Origin: Polaromonas sp. 39-63-25 | GTDB taxonomy: Bacteria > Pseudomonadota > Gammaproteobacteria > Burkholderiales > Burkholderiaceae_C | DNA: 64,000 bases | Assembly (NCBI RefSeq): GCF_002278925.1 | Contig: NZ_NCJH01000006.1 | Span: 248,001-312,000, forward strand | Direction of reading: 5' to 3' | Shown: piece by piece, positions 9,825-18,714 of the stretch | Numbering within the stretch: position 1 is the stretch's first letter | Layout of the letters: each line of letters begins with the position of its first letter | Translations under genes and position numbers: made by a program | Notes under the pieces: generated by a model | Databases searched by the model: none | The model's input: only the letters and a program-made list of their open reading frames with translations | Told to the model about the DNA's origin: nothing

Positions 9825-10237
9825 GAAAAACTCCTTAAAAACTGCTCGAGGATTATGCAGGCAGACGCTGCGTCCGCATCAGGCGCACCCTGCGACAGCG
9901 CTTCGGTGGTGCTGTAGCGCTCGTCAACCTCAAACACCTGCAGACCGAAACGCCCGCGCAACTGGCGGGCGAATTTCCGGGCGCGTGCGGTGTTGTCGTG
10001 GCTGGCGCCGTCGGGATGGAAAGGAATCCCCACCACCAGGGCGTCGGGTTGCCACTCCCGGATTTTCAGGGCGATCGCCGCGAAACGGGCGTCACCCTCG
10101 GCGGCGATGCTGCCTTGCGGTGTCGCCGTACGCGTCAGCCGGTTGCCGGTGGCGACACCGGTGCGCTTGACGCCAAAATCGAAAGCCAGAAATGTTTGCA
10201 GGTCAGCGGCCATGGCAGGCGGAGCCACTGCACTCAT
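9821..10237 (-). CDS. ruvX: Putative Holliday junction resolvase / pre-16S rRNA nuclease
   Basis: The 138-residue protein is a RNase H-fold YqgF/RuvX protein. It has FLAFDFGVKRTG with the first catalytic Asp, LVVGIPFHPDG in the middle, VDERYSTTEA with the second acidic site, and a late Asp in PDADAASACIIL. E. coli YqgF is essential and acts in 16S rRNA 5' maturation. The start at 10237 overlaps the yqgE stop (ATGA); a second possible start lies eight codons downstream. Confidence 0.92.
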   Translation of the reverse strand: MSAVAPPAMAADLQTFLAFDFGVKRTGVATGNRLTRTATPQGSIAAEGDARFAAIALKIREWQPDALVVGIPFHPDGASHDNTARARKFARQLRGRFGLQVFEVDERYSTTEALSQGAPDADAASACIILEQFLRSFS

Positions 10238-10821
10238 GCGTGCCCTGCCTCAGGCGACAGCATCCAGCTCTGCAGGCCAAGCAGCATCAGCGCCTTGTCG
10301 TAACGCTGCTCGACCGGTGTGTCGAAAATCAGCGAGAGGTCCGCCTCCACGGTGAGCCAGCTGTTGTCGGAAATTTCGGACTCCAGCTGCCCTTCGCCCC
10401 AAGCCGAATACCCCAGGGAAACAAACACCTTGCGGGGCCCGGCGCCCGTGGAGAGGGCTTCCAGCACATCCTTGGAGGTGGTCATCTCCAGCCCACCGGG
10501 GATGGTCATGGTCGACGCGTACACCGTTTCGCTGCCTTCGAGCATGCATTCATGGAGCACAAAACCACGCTCGGTCTGCACCGGCCCGCCCTGGAACACC
10601 AGGGAATCGGTCAGGTCGTTGCGCCTCAGGGGCAAGGCCACCTTGTCGAACAGGCCCTGGAGATTGATGTCGCTGGGCTTGTTGATCACCAGTCCCAGCG
10701 CGCCGCGATCACTGTGCTCGCACATGTAGACGACGCTTCTTGCGAAAGCCTCATCATCCAGCCCGGGCATGGCAATCAGGAAGTGATGGGTCAGGTTGAT
10801 CGGTGCAGAATCCAGTGCCAT
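10234..10821 (-). CDS. yqgE: YqgE/AlgH family protein (UPF0301)
   Basis: The 195-residue protein is full length for the YqgE/AlgH family. It starts with LTHHFLIAMPGLDDEAFARSVVYMCEHSDRGALG and holds GLVINKP and FQGGPV, the family's best-conserved blocks. Biochemical function is not established. It heads the operon yqgE-ruvX-pyrR-pyrB-pyrC'-plsC, an order common in gammaproteobacteria and betaproteobacteria. Confidence 0.93.
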   Translation of the reverse strand: MALDSAPINLTHHFLIAMPGLDDEAFARSVVYMCEHSDRGALGLVINKPSDINLQGLFDKVALPLRRNDLTDSLVFQGGPVQTERGFVLHECMLEGSETVYASTMTIPGGLEMTTSKDVLEALSTGAGPRKVFVSLGYSAWGEGQLESEISDNSWLTVEADLSLIFDTPVEQRYDKALMLLGLQSWMLSPEAGHA

Positions 10822-10934
10822 GACGCAATTTTACGCGCTGGCGGTGCGCGCTGGAAGAAAAACCACCGGCCTGTTGCGCCACCTCCGTGCGCCATCCCTG
10901 CAGCATCTGCCACATCCATCACTGGTCCAGGAAC

Positions 10935-12422
10935 ATGAATAATAAAAAATACGACAAGGGCCTGATGTGGTTCAGACGCGACCTGCGCAGTGACGACAAC
11001 GCGGCGCTGTACCACGCACTCAAGGCCTGCCACCAGGTCTTTTGCGTTTTCGTGTTTGACCAGGCCATCCTGGACGCCCTGCCGCGTGCCGACCGCCGTG
11101 TGGAGTTCATCCGCGAGTCACTGGTGGACCTGGACAGGCAACTGGCGGAGCTGGGCCGCCACCATGGCGTGTCCCATGCCGGACTGATCGTGCAGCACGG
11201 CGGGGCGAACGAGGTCGTGCCTGCGATGGCACAGAAGCTGGCCGCCGAAGCCGTTTTTGCCAACCATGATGACGAGCCCGGATCGCTGGCACGCGACGCG
11301 CGGGTCGGCGAGGCGCTGGCGGGGGACGGCAAGGCATTTCACAGCTTCAAGGACCATGTGATCTTCGAGCGCAGGGAGGTGCTGACCCTGGGCGGCACAC
11401 CGTACAGCGTATTCACGCCCTACAAAAATGCCTGGCTCAGGAAAGTCGACGATTTTTACCTGCGACCCTACCCGGTGCAGAACCACGGTGCCGCTCTGGC
11501 CACCCTGCCGGCGGACTGCCGCACCGGCGTGCCCGCACTGGAAGACATTGGGTTTGCGCCGACCAACCTCGCCGAACTGAAGATTTCCACAGGCAGCCCC
11601 GGCGGCTCACGCCTGTTTGACGATTTCATGGCGCGTATCGATCAGTACCACGCCACGCGTGACTTCCCTGCAGTCAAGGGACCGAGTTATCTGGGGGTGC
11701 ACCTGCGTTTTGGCACGGTCTCCATCCGCCGGCTGGCGGGCACTGCCCTCCGCCTGCAGGAGCAGGGCAGCCCGGGTGCGGCGGTCTGGCTCAGCGAGCT
11801 GATCTGGCGCGATTTTTATGCGCAGATCCTGAGCAACTTCCCGCATGTGGCGGAGCGTTCCTTCAAACCCGCGTACGATGCCATTGCCTGGGAACAGGGG
11901 CCTGCTGCCGAGGCATTGTTTCGGGCCTGGTGTGAAGGCCGGACCGGCTACCCGCTGGTCGATGCCGCCATGGCCCAGATCAACCAGACCGGGTACATGC
12001 ACAATCGCCTGCGCATGGTCACCGCCAGTTTTCTGGTGAAAGACTTGGGGCTGGACTGGCGCTGGGGCGAACGATATTTCGCCGAAAAACTCAACGACTT
12101 CGACTTGTCAGCCAACAACGGCGGCTGGCAATGGGCCGCCAGCAGCGGCTGCGACGCGCAACCCTACTTCCGCATCTTCAACCCGACCAGCCAGAGCGAA
12201 AAGTTCGACGCCGACGGGAAGTTCATCCGCAAGTACCTGCCGCAGTTGGCCGGTCTGACCGGCACCGACCTGCACAGCCCCTGGCTGGCCAAGCCCGTGG
12301 CGCTGGCCGCCGCGGGTGTCCGGCTGGGAGAGAACTACCCGCTTCCCGTCGTGCAGCATGACGAGGCGCGGGCGCTGACCCTGCAACGCTACGCGCCTGT
12401 CAAAAAAACAGCCACGGAATAA
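10935..12422 (+). CDS. phrB: Deoxyribodipyrimidine photolyase (class I)
   Basis: This light-driven enzyme splits cyclobutane pyrimidine dimers using FAD and an antenna cofactor. The 495-residue protein starts with the antenna domain motif GLMWFRRDLRSDDNAAL. In the C-terminal half it has TGYPLVDAAMAQINQTGYMHNRLRM, which lines FAD, and the NGGWQWAASSG block with the electron-transfer Trp region. The ATG at 10935 follows CCAGGA and is the first Met in frame with the domain; a frame from 10887 adds no recognisable sequence. It is convergent with chpA. Confidence 0.95.
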   Translation: MNNKKYDKGLMWFRRDLRSDDNAALYHALKACHQVFCVFVFDQAILDALPRADRRVEFIRESLVDLDRQLAELGRHHGVSHAGLIVQHGGANEVVPAMAQKLAAEAVFANHDDEPGSLARDARVGEALAGDGKAFHSFKDHVIFERREVLTLGGTPYSVFTPYKNAWLRKVDDFYLRPYPVQNHGAALATLPADCRTGVPALEDIGFAPTNLAELKISTGSPGGSRLFDDFMARIDQYHATRDFPAVKGPSYLGVHLRFGTVSIRRLAGTALRLQEQGSPGAAVWLSELIWRDFYAQILSNFPHVAERSFKPAYDAIAWEQGPAAEALFRAWCEGRTGYPLVDAAMAQINQTGYMHNRLRMVTASFLVKDLGLDWRWGERYFAEKLNDFDLSANNGGWQWAASSGCDAQPYFRIFNPTSQSEKFDADGKFIRKYLPQLAGLTGTDLHSPWLAKPVALAAAGVRLGENYPLPVVQHDEARALTLQRYAPVKKTATE

Positions 12423-12424
12423 AC

Positions 12425-12483
12425 GCTCCTATTTTCATAGCTTGAAGCGCTTGTCCAGAAAGGGCTGGACGCCAATTTCTTTA
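12425..12483. repeat. Dispersed intergenic repeat family 1, copy B
   Basis: The gap between phrB and chpA is almost entirely this repeat: CCTATTTTCATAGCTTGAAG, then a GCGC block, then AAGGGCTGGACGCCAATTTC. It matches copy A at 2104 and may help terminate the two convergent genes. Confidence 0.6.
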
Positions 12484-15400
12484 TGAAACTGCGGCTTCTG
12501 CGCTGCAATAGTGGCGAATCAGGCTGAGCAACTCGTCTTCGGCATAAGGTTTGCCCAGGTAGTGGTCAACCCCGAGTTCCTTGGCGTGTTCGCGGTGCTT
12601 CTCGGCAATACGCGAGGTGATCATGATGATCGGCAAATCGCTCAGACGGGCATCGCCGCGGATGTTGCGCGCCAGGTCAAATCCGTCCATGCGTGGCATT
12701 TCAATGTCGGACAGAACCACCGTGGGACGCTCCTCCTGCAGGCGTTCGAGCGCCTGCAAGCCGTCCGCGGCCATGGAGACGCGATAACCCTCACGCTGCA
12801 GCAGACGCTGGGTCACGCGCCGCACCGTGATCGAATCATCGACCACCAGAATCAGCGGAATCTGCGGTGTCACTGGGACAGGCGAGGAGACGGACAAACC
12901 GCGCTCGTCGCCAGCGCCGGATTGCTCGAGCATGTGCGGCTCGGCGCTGTCGGAACTCCAGGCGCGGGCCTGCTGCCCGTAAACAGATGCGAGTGCAACG
13001 GGGTTGTAAATCAGGACAACGGCGCCCGAGGCCAGCACCGACATGCCCGCCAGACCCGGCAGGCGGGAAAGCTGCGGGCCGAGGTTTTTAACCACCACCT
13101 CCTGGTTGCCCAGCACCTCGTCAACGTGCAGGGCCAGCCGCTGCGCGGCGCTTCGGAAAATGACCACCGGTGCGGTTTTGCCCTGGGGCTCGCTGCTCAT
13201 GCGGGAGACCTGCAGCAAGGCGCCTGACCAGAAAAACGGAACCGCTTCGCCGGCGACATCGAGCACGCCGCTGTTGTAGGCCTGCTGCAAATCCTTCGCC
13301 GAAATCCGGCGCACGGTTTCAACCACGTTGGCGGGCACACCGACGGAAGAGCCGCCAGCGCGCAACATCACCACCTGCGTCACCGCCGTGGTCAGGGGCA
13401 GCACCAGCTTGAAGTTGGTGCCCTTGCCGGCAACAGTGCTGGTTTCAATGCGGCCGCCCAGTGCGTTGACCTCGGAGCGCACCACGTCCATACCGATACC
13501 CCGGCCGGAAAGTTCGGTCACGTGCGACGCCGTACTGAAGCCGGGCATGAAAATCATGTTGGCCGCTTCGTCGTCACCGATCTGCTGGCCCGGAGCCAGC
13601 AGGCCGGAGGCAATCGCCTTCTCCCGGATACGCTCCAGATTGAGACCGGCGCCGTCATCGCGGAATTCGACCGACACGTCATTGCCCGACTGCTGCAGGC
13701 TGACGGTGATGAGGCCACTGGGGTCCTTGCCCGCGTTGGTGCGGGCCTGCATATCTTCAATGCCGTGGGCCACGCAGTTACGCAGCAAGTGTTCGAACGC
13801 CGGCGTCATGCGATCGAGCATGCCGCGGTCCATCTCGATCGTGCCGCCCTGCAGATCCAGCCGGACCTGCTTGCCGGTTTCCTTCGAGGCCTGGCGCACC
13901 ACGCGGTACAGGCGCTCGGAAATACCTTCAAACTCCACCATGCGGGTGCGCAACAGGTCGCGCTGCAATTCGCGCGTCTGGCGCGCCTGGGCAATCAGAT
14001 CGTCCTCGGTGGCCTCCACCGTACGCTGCAAGGTACGCTGCACGGTCGCCACGTCGTTGACCGACTCGGCCATCATGCGGGTCAGTTCCTGCACGCGCGT
14101 GAAACGGTCGAATTCCAGCGGGTCAAAGCCGAGCTGCGCTTCCTTGGCCTGTTGCAGGCGCGACTGCATCTGCGTTTCAGAGTGCATTTCCACGTCACGC
14201 AGCTGCGTACGCAAACGGTTCAAGTTGCCGCTCAAGTCGTTGAGCGAGCCTCGCAACTGGTTCAGCTCGGCTTCCAGGCGCGACCGGGTGATCATCACCT
14301 CACCGGCCTGATTGACCATGCGGTCCAGCAGCTGCGAACGCACGCGTATGGAACCCGAGGCCGCCGGACGCAAAGGTTGCAGTGCCGTGGCCTGGGCCAT
14401 GGACATCATGACTTTGCGCGAACCCGGCTCGGCGGAAACGGCGGGCACGGACGGCGACGCTGCGGCCGTGTCCTGGGCATCCGTTGCCGGGGTCCCCGCC
14501 TCCTCGACCGCGGCAGCTGACAGTGGCGCCAGCGGTTCCAGCGCCTGGGCCGTTTCGCCCGGGTGGCGCAGGGCCTCAAAATTGGCCTGCATCGCGTCAA
14601 AAGTGGTCAGCAGCGCGTCAAAATCCTGCGAGGCGGCGGCATCGGAACCCATATGCTCGATATCCGACTCGATGCGGTGGGCCATCTCGCCAAGCCGCAT
14701 GGCGCCCGCCAGACGTGCACTGCCCTTGAGGGTGTGCAGAGCCCGCAACACTTCGCTGCGTGCACCATGGTTGTCGGGACGGGCTGACCACTGCCGCAGA
14801 GCGCCGCCCAATTGAGGCATCAACTCGGCACCTTCTTCTTCGAAAATGGGGAACAGGTCAGGATCGATCACGTCGACCGCGTCGATCTCGTCGTCCATAT
14901 CTTCACTGAACGCTGCAGACGCAAACGATGCGGCCGCGGCAACAGGTGCCGCAACCACCGCCGCGGGAATGGCAGGCGCCACCGGAACCGCGCTTGGTGC
15001 AGCCACAACAGGTGCAGCGGGAATGACCTTGACAGTCACCGAGAGGGAGCGTTCCTGTGCGGGAACTACCGTGCCCGTGAGCGAAACGCCAGCAGGCGGC
15101 ACTGGCGCTGCCGGAGGAACCGCCGCGGGAACTGGTTGCTGCGATGCAACGGGGATCTCAGCAGCCTCGGAACTGGGGACGACCATGGAAGCCGCACTGG
15201 CTTCGTCGGCAAAATCAATGTCCCGCAATGCCTGAAGAATCCCGGGATCCGGCTGTTTGAGAAAGCCGGCTGCAAACTGATGCAGCAGCCGCCGGATGTC
15301 TTCGGCAGCATCGATGAACAACTTGTTGTGCCGGCCGCTGACTTGCCCATGCTGGATTTGTGTCTGCTGCAGGGCGTTCTCCAGCGCTCGCGCCATTTCA

Positions 15401-18400
15401 GACAGGGCTTCGAATCCAACCGTCGCAGAACTTCCCGCCAACGAATGCGTTAGCGCCAGCGTGGAGTCGCCGATGGGGCGGTCGCGCTCCATCGTCCATT
15501 CCGTGACCTCGGTGACCAGCCTGCGCGACCATTCGTCAGCTTCATTGAGATACACGTTGTAGAGCGGAATGCCAATACGCAACGACCCGATCACCTTGAT
15601 CTGTTCATCCCCAGCCGTTTCGCCGGATGCCGTTTCATCGGAAGGATTCTCGAGCGATGCGGTCGGCACCTCTTCCTGCGCAGGCGCTGTCGACTGGATC
15701 TCACTGTGCTCCGGCATGGCAAAGACAAAATCGTCTGGGTCCCGCAGCGCCGCAGATTCGGGCTGAGCCGCCGGAGTTTGAACAGGTTCTTCTTCCACGG
15801 CAGGTTGACCCAGAAAATGCACGTCGAAATCACTGGCCGACAATTCCAGCGGTTCGGCCTGTTCAGCGGGCGCCGGATCAGCGAAGTCCATCTCAAACAC
15901 GATCTCTGAAGGAGCAGCCTGCGCTGCGATCGGCGCGTCTGCAACGGGCCCCGACAAGGCGGCCAGGCTGTCGAAGTCAATACCCTGTATATCGGCCAGC
16001 GCTGGCGCGACCGGTGCGGCAGGCGCCTCAGCGACCGGCGCGGCGGGCTCCACATCCAACACGAAGTCGAAATCCAGATCCGTGCCCTGCTCCACTGGCA
16101 ACGAGGTCACGTCCTGCCTTTGCACAACGGGCGAGGCCTCACTCGCTGCAGCAGGCGCCTGCTGCACGGCAGGTTGCTGGATCGGGCTGAAGCGCGCCTC
16201 TTCCCGCATCGCATCGGCACTGGCACGAAATGCGGAGGACGTCCAGGGAGTCTCACAGCCGGAGGCAATGTCCTCGATCCAGGCAGCAAATCCGTCCATG
16301 GCCTGCACGCACAGCGTGCGAAATTCTTCATTGGAAGGTTTTTGCTCAGCCAGCCAGCCATTGAGCATTTGCTCCATGGCCCAAGCGGCTTCGCCAAATT
16401 CGTTGAGTCCGACCATGCGCGAACTGCCTTTGAGCGTGTGGAAGGCCCGGCGCAATATCGTCAGTTCGCCGATATCTCCTGGATCAGTGGCCAGGGCGGC
16501 AAGTGCAGCCTGCGCATGGCCGGCGACCTCGCGCGCTTCCTCCAGGAAGATATCGCGCAAGTCGTCTTCCTCAAAATCGTCGGCGCCGGTGGCCGAACCT
16601 GTAGCCGCGGCCACTGGCACAACAGCCGGCGCGGCAACCTCCACCAAACTGGCGAGAGAACCCGCATTGGACTGCGGGCCCTGCCCGGCAACGGCCAGAG
16701 CAGCATCGCGGGCAGTCTGGGCAAGCGCTGGCTGATCAGCCAGCGCCGCACGGGTGGCCAGAACATCGAGTTTGACGCTCAGACTTTCGGCAGAATCGCC
16801 AGCCCGGGCATCCTGAACGACGGACAGCACTTCCTGGGACAACTCGCTGTTGACGGTTACCGCCGCAGCGGCATCCTGAGCGGTGTGGATACGACCCATC
16901 AGGGGCTTGAGCTCGCCCTTGACATCGTCGTACACAAAAAGTTTTTTCGCCAGCGTCGGCTGGTAATTGAGCATGTCAATCAAAAAGCTCAATGCACCCA
17001 GGTTGTTGCCCAGCTGCTCGAAGGTACCGGAAGAGCGCGCCAGCTGATCGTCCACCTCAGTCACCAGCATCTGCTCGACGCTCTCGCGCATGCGCAGAAC
17101 CGCCTGGGAAGCCTGGTCCAGCCCCAGCACCGACAACACACCACGCATCTGCGAGAGCTGGCCGGGAACCGCGACCAGTGCTGCTTTTTCCTGCGGGTTG
17201 CGGAAGAACACATCCAGCGATTTTTCAAGTTCGCTCAGGGAAATGCGCAGTTCGCCGACGACACTGCCCATGGTTTGTTTGTCGCTGACGCGGCGGTACA
17301 ACTCTTCCATCCATGATTCAAGCGGCTGCGCCTGGCCACCGCTTAGCGCGCTGTCGAGCCGCTGGGCCAGCCGGGCCGTTCGGATCGCCAATTGCGGGTC
17401 GGCGGGATCGAGATCGTCAAAAGCGGCCTCCAGGTAGAGCACGGCCGTGGCTACCTCAAGCGCCAGTTCTATCGGAGGCGCCTGGCCGGAGCGAACCGTC
17501 GCTTCAATCACCTGCGACAGCGCGGCGGCCAGTGGCTCGCTGGGCGGATGCAGCTTGACCAGCGAATCGGTCACCAGACTGAACTGGTCAGCCACCGTCT
17601 TGAACTTGCTCACGTCCCCCGCCGTCAGCGAGGACCAGGTTTCCTTGGCCGAAACAATCCGTTTGCGGGCCTGCGCGAGCAACGCGGGGTCGAAACGGCC
17701 AAACTGGACCGCCTCGTAGTCAACCGGCTTGAACCGGGCCAGACCGTAGCTGGCGCGAATGGCCGACAGAACAGGCGTATCGGCGGCACGGATCGCCACG
17801 GCCTGTGAGCAAAAAAACAGCAGATCCTGGGCCAGCCTGTCCGACGCATCGGTGCCGCCCTTGGCAAAGGACGCATATTGCAGAAGCACGCGCGATGCAG
17901 CGCGTTTGACGTAGAGATCAACCTTCAGCAAACCATGGGACAGCGCTTCAAAATAGCCGGCTGCGATTTTCCAGAACGCCCTGGGCTCGCCCGCAGGCTC
18001 GGCCTGGGCAAACCCCAGGCACATATCCCTGAAACTCTGCGCTGCCTGCGGGTCGCCCGTGCGCATGATTTTCAGGACCAACTGGTCCAGCGACTGCCTC
18101 GACGCATCATCGTAAGCGCCCGCACTGACGGTGACCGCCAGCGCCGGGTCCATCCAGCGCCATTCGTACATCCAGAGATCTGCCGGATGGATGCGATCCG
18201 CACCGACCAGCCCCTGCACATCACGGTACTGGGGGAACAGCGAAATGGCAGACACCGGCTTGTCGGCCAGCACTCCTTCGAGATATTCGGTCAAGGCGAA
18301 GCTGGCCTGTTCGACCTTCGCCGCCGCCTCCTGATTGCACTGCTCAGGCCGCTGCACAAACCGCTGCACAGCTGCCTCCATCGCGCGCAGTACCAGCGCG

Positions 18401-18657
18401 GGCGCACCCAAACCAACCATTTCCAGCGCACCCACGGCCTGGTGCAACTGCTGGCGCGCAATGCGCAGCTGGCTCGCGTCAAGGGCCGCGAGGTCGGAGC
18501 CTCGTGCCAATTCGGCATCACGCACAAAACGCTTCAGGGCCTTGGCAGCGCCGTCCAGGGATTTTCGAAGTTCGTCCAGCACCCACGCCAATGGACCCAG
18601 ATCATTCACGGCCAGGTCGAGTTCGGCAGGAGATGAATTCGGAGCGTTCAATTGCAT
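12481..18657 (-). CDS. chpA: ChpA/PilL hybrid chemosensory kinase for type IV pili
   Basis: This 2058-residue CheA-type kinase is the central kinase of the twitching (Pil-Chp) chemosensory system. Histidine phosphotransfer-like domains are visible with FHTLKGSSRMVG near residue 740, THSLAGSSATVG near 1070 and LHTLKGSARLAG near 1305. A further helical region near the N-terminus (QQLHQAVGALEMVG) looks like a degenerate Hpt. Long Ala/Pro/Val-rich linkers separate them. A CheA dimerisation/kinase core follows, with an N-box at HLLRNCVAHGIE near 1622 and a G-box at GRGIGMDVVRSE near 1719. A CheW-like domain follows (about 1750-1900) and a C-terminal receiver domain whose phospho-acceptor Asp is in VVLSDIEMP near 1985. 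It is the last gene of pilGHIJ-chpA. Confidence 0.95.
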   Translation of the reverse strand: MQLNAPNSSPAELDLAVNDLGPLAWVLDELRKSLDGAAKALKRFVRDAELARGSDLAALDASQLRIARQQLHQAVGALEMVGLGAPALVLRAMEAAVQRFVQRPEQCNQEAAAKVEQASFALTEYLEGVLADKPVSAISLFPQYRDVQGLVGADRIHPADLWMYEWRWMDPALAVTVSAGAYDDASRQSLDQLVLKIMRTGDPQAAQSFRDMCLGFAQAEPAGEPRAFWKIAAGYFEALSHGLLKVDLYVKRAASRVLLQYASFAKGGTDASDRLAQDLLFFCSQAVAIRAADTPVLSAIRASYGLARFKPVDYEAVQFGRFDPALLAQARKRIVSAKETWSSLTAGDVSKFKTVADQFSLVTDSLVKLHPPSEPLAAALSQVIEATVRSGQAPPIELALEVATAVLYLEAAFDDLDPADPQLAIRTARLAQRLDSALSGGQAQPLESWMEELYRRVSDKQTMGSVVGELRISLSELEKSLDVFFRNPQEKAALVAVPGQLSQMRGVLSVLGLDQASQAVLRMRESVEQMLVTEVDDQLARSSGTFEQLGNNLGALSFLIDMLNYQPTLAKKLFVYDDVKGELKPLMGRIHTAQDAAAAVTVNSELSQEVLSVVQDARAGDSAESLSVKLDVLATRAALADQPALAQTARDAALAVAGQGPQSNAGSLASLVEVAAPAVVPVAAATGSATGADDFEEDDLRDIFLEEAREVAGHAQAALAALATDPGDIGELTILRRAFHTLKGSSRMVGLNEFGEAAWAMEQMLNGWLAEQKPSNEEFRTLCVQAMDGFAAWIEDIASGCETPWTSSAFRASADAMREEARFSPIQQPAVQQAPAAASEASPVVQRQDVTSLPVEQGTDLDFDFVLDVEPAAPVAEAPAAPVAPALADIQGIDFDSLAALSGPVADAPIAAQAAPSEIVFEMDFADPAPAEQAEPLELSASDFDVHFLGQPAVEEEPVQTPAAQPESAALRDPDDFVFAMPEHSEIQSTAPAQEEVPTASLENPSDETASGETAGDEQIKVIGSLRIGIPLYNVYLNEADEWSRRLVTEVTEWTMERDRPIGDSTLALTHSLAGSSATVGFEALSEMARALENALQQTQIQHGQVSGRHNKLFIDAAEDIRRLLHQFAAGFLKQPDPGILQALRDIDFADEASAASMVVPSSEAAEIPVASQQPVPAAVPPAAPVPPAGVSLTGTVVPAQERSLSVTVKVIPAAPVVAAPSAVPVAPAIPAAVVAAPVAAAASFASAAFSEDMDDEIDAVDVIDPDLFPIFEEEGAELMPQLGGALRQWSARPDNHGARSEVLRALHTLKGSARLAGAMRLGEMAHRIESDIEHMGSDAAASQDFDALLTTFDAMQANFEALRHPGETAQALEPLAPLSAAAVEEAGTPATDAQDTAAASPSVPAVSAEPGSRKVMMSMAQATALQPLRPAASGSIRVRSQLLDRMVNQAGEVMITRSRLEAELNQLRGSLNDLSGNLNRLRTQLRDVEMHSETQMQSRLQQAKEAQLGFDPLEFDRFTRVQELTRMMAESVNDVATVQRTLQRTVEATEDDLIAQARQTRELQRDLLRTRMVEFEGISERLYRVVRQASKETGKQVRLDLQGGTIEMDRGMLDRMTPAFEHLLRNCVAHGIEDMQARTNAGKDPSGLITVSLQQSGNDVSVEFRDDGAGLNLERIREKAIASGLLAPGQQIGDDEAANMIFMPGFSTASHVTELSGRGIGMDVVRSEVNALGGRIETSTVAGKGTNFKLVLPLTTAVTQVVMLRAGGSSVGVPANVVETVRRISAKDLQQAYNSGVLDVAGEAVPFFWSGALLQVSRMSSEPQGKTAPVVIFRSAAQRLALHVDEVLGNQEVVVKNLGPQLSRLPGLAGMSVLASGAVVLIYNPVALASVYGQQARAWSSDSAEPHMLEQSGAGDERGLSVSSPVPVTPQIPLILVVDDSITVRRVTQRLLQREGYRVSMAADGLQALERLQEERPTVVLSDIEMPRMDGFDLARNIRGDARLSDLPIIMITSRIAEKHREHAKELGVDHYLGKPYAEDELLSLIRHYCSAEAAVS

Positions 18658-18714
18658 AGATAGCAGGCCGGTTCAGAAATCGGAGGTCACGGGCAGGAAA
18701 AAATCAGCGATGCA

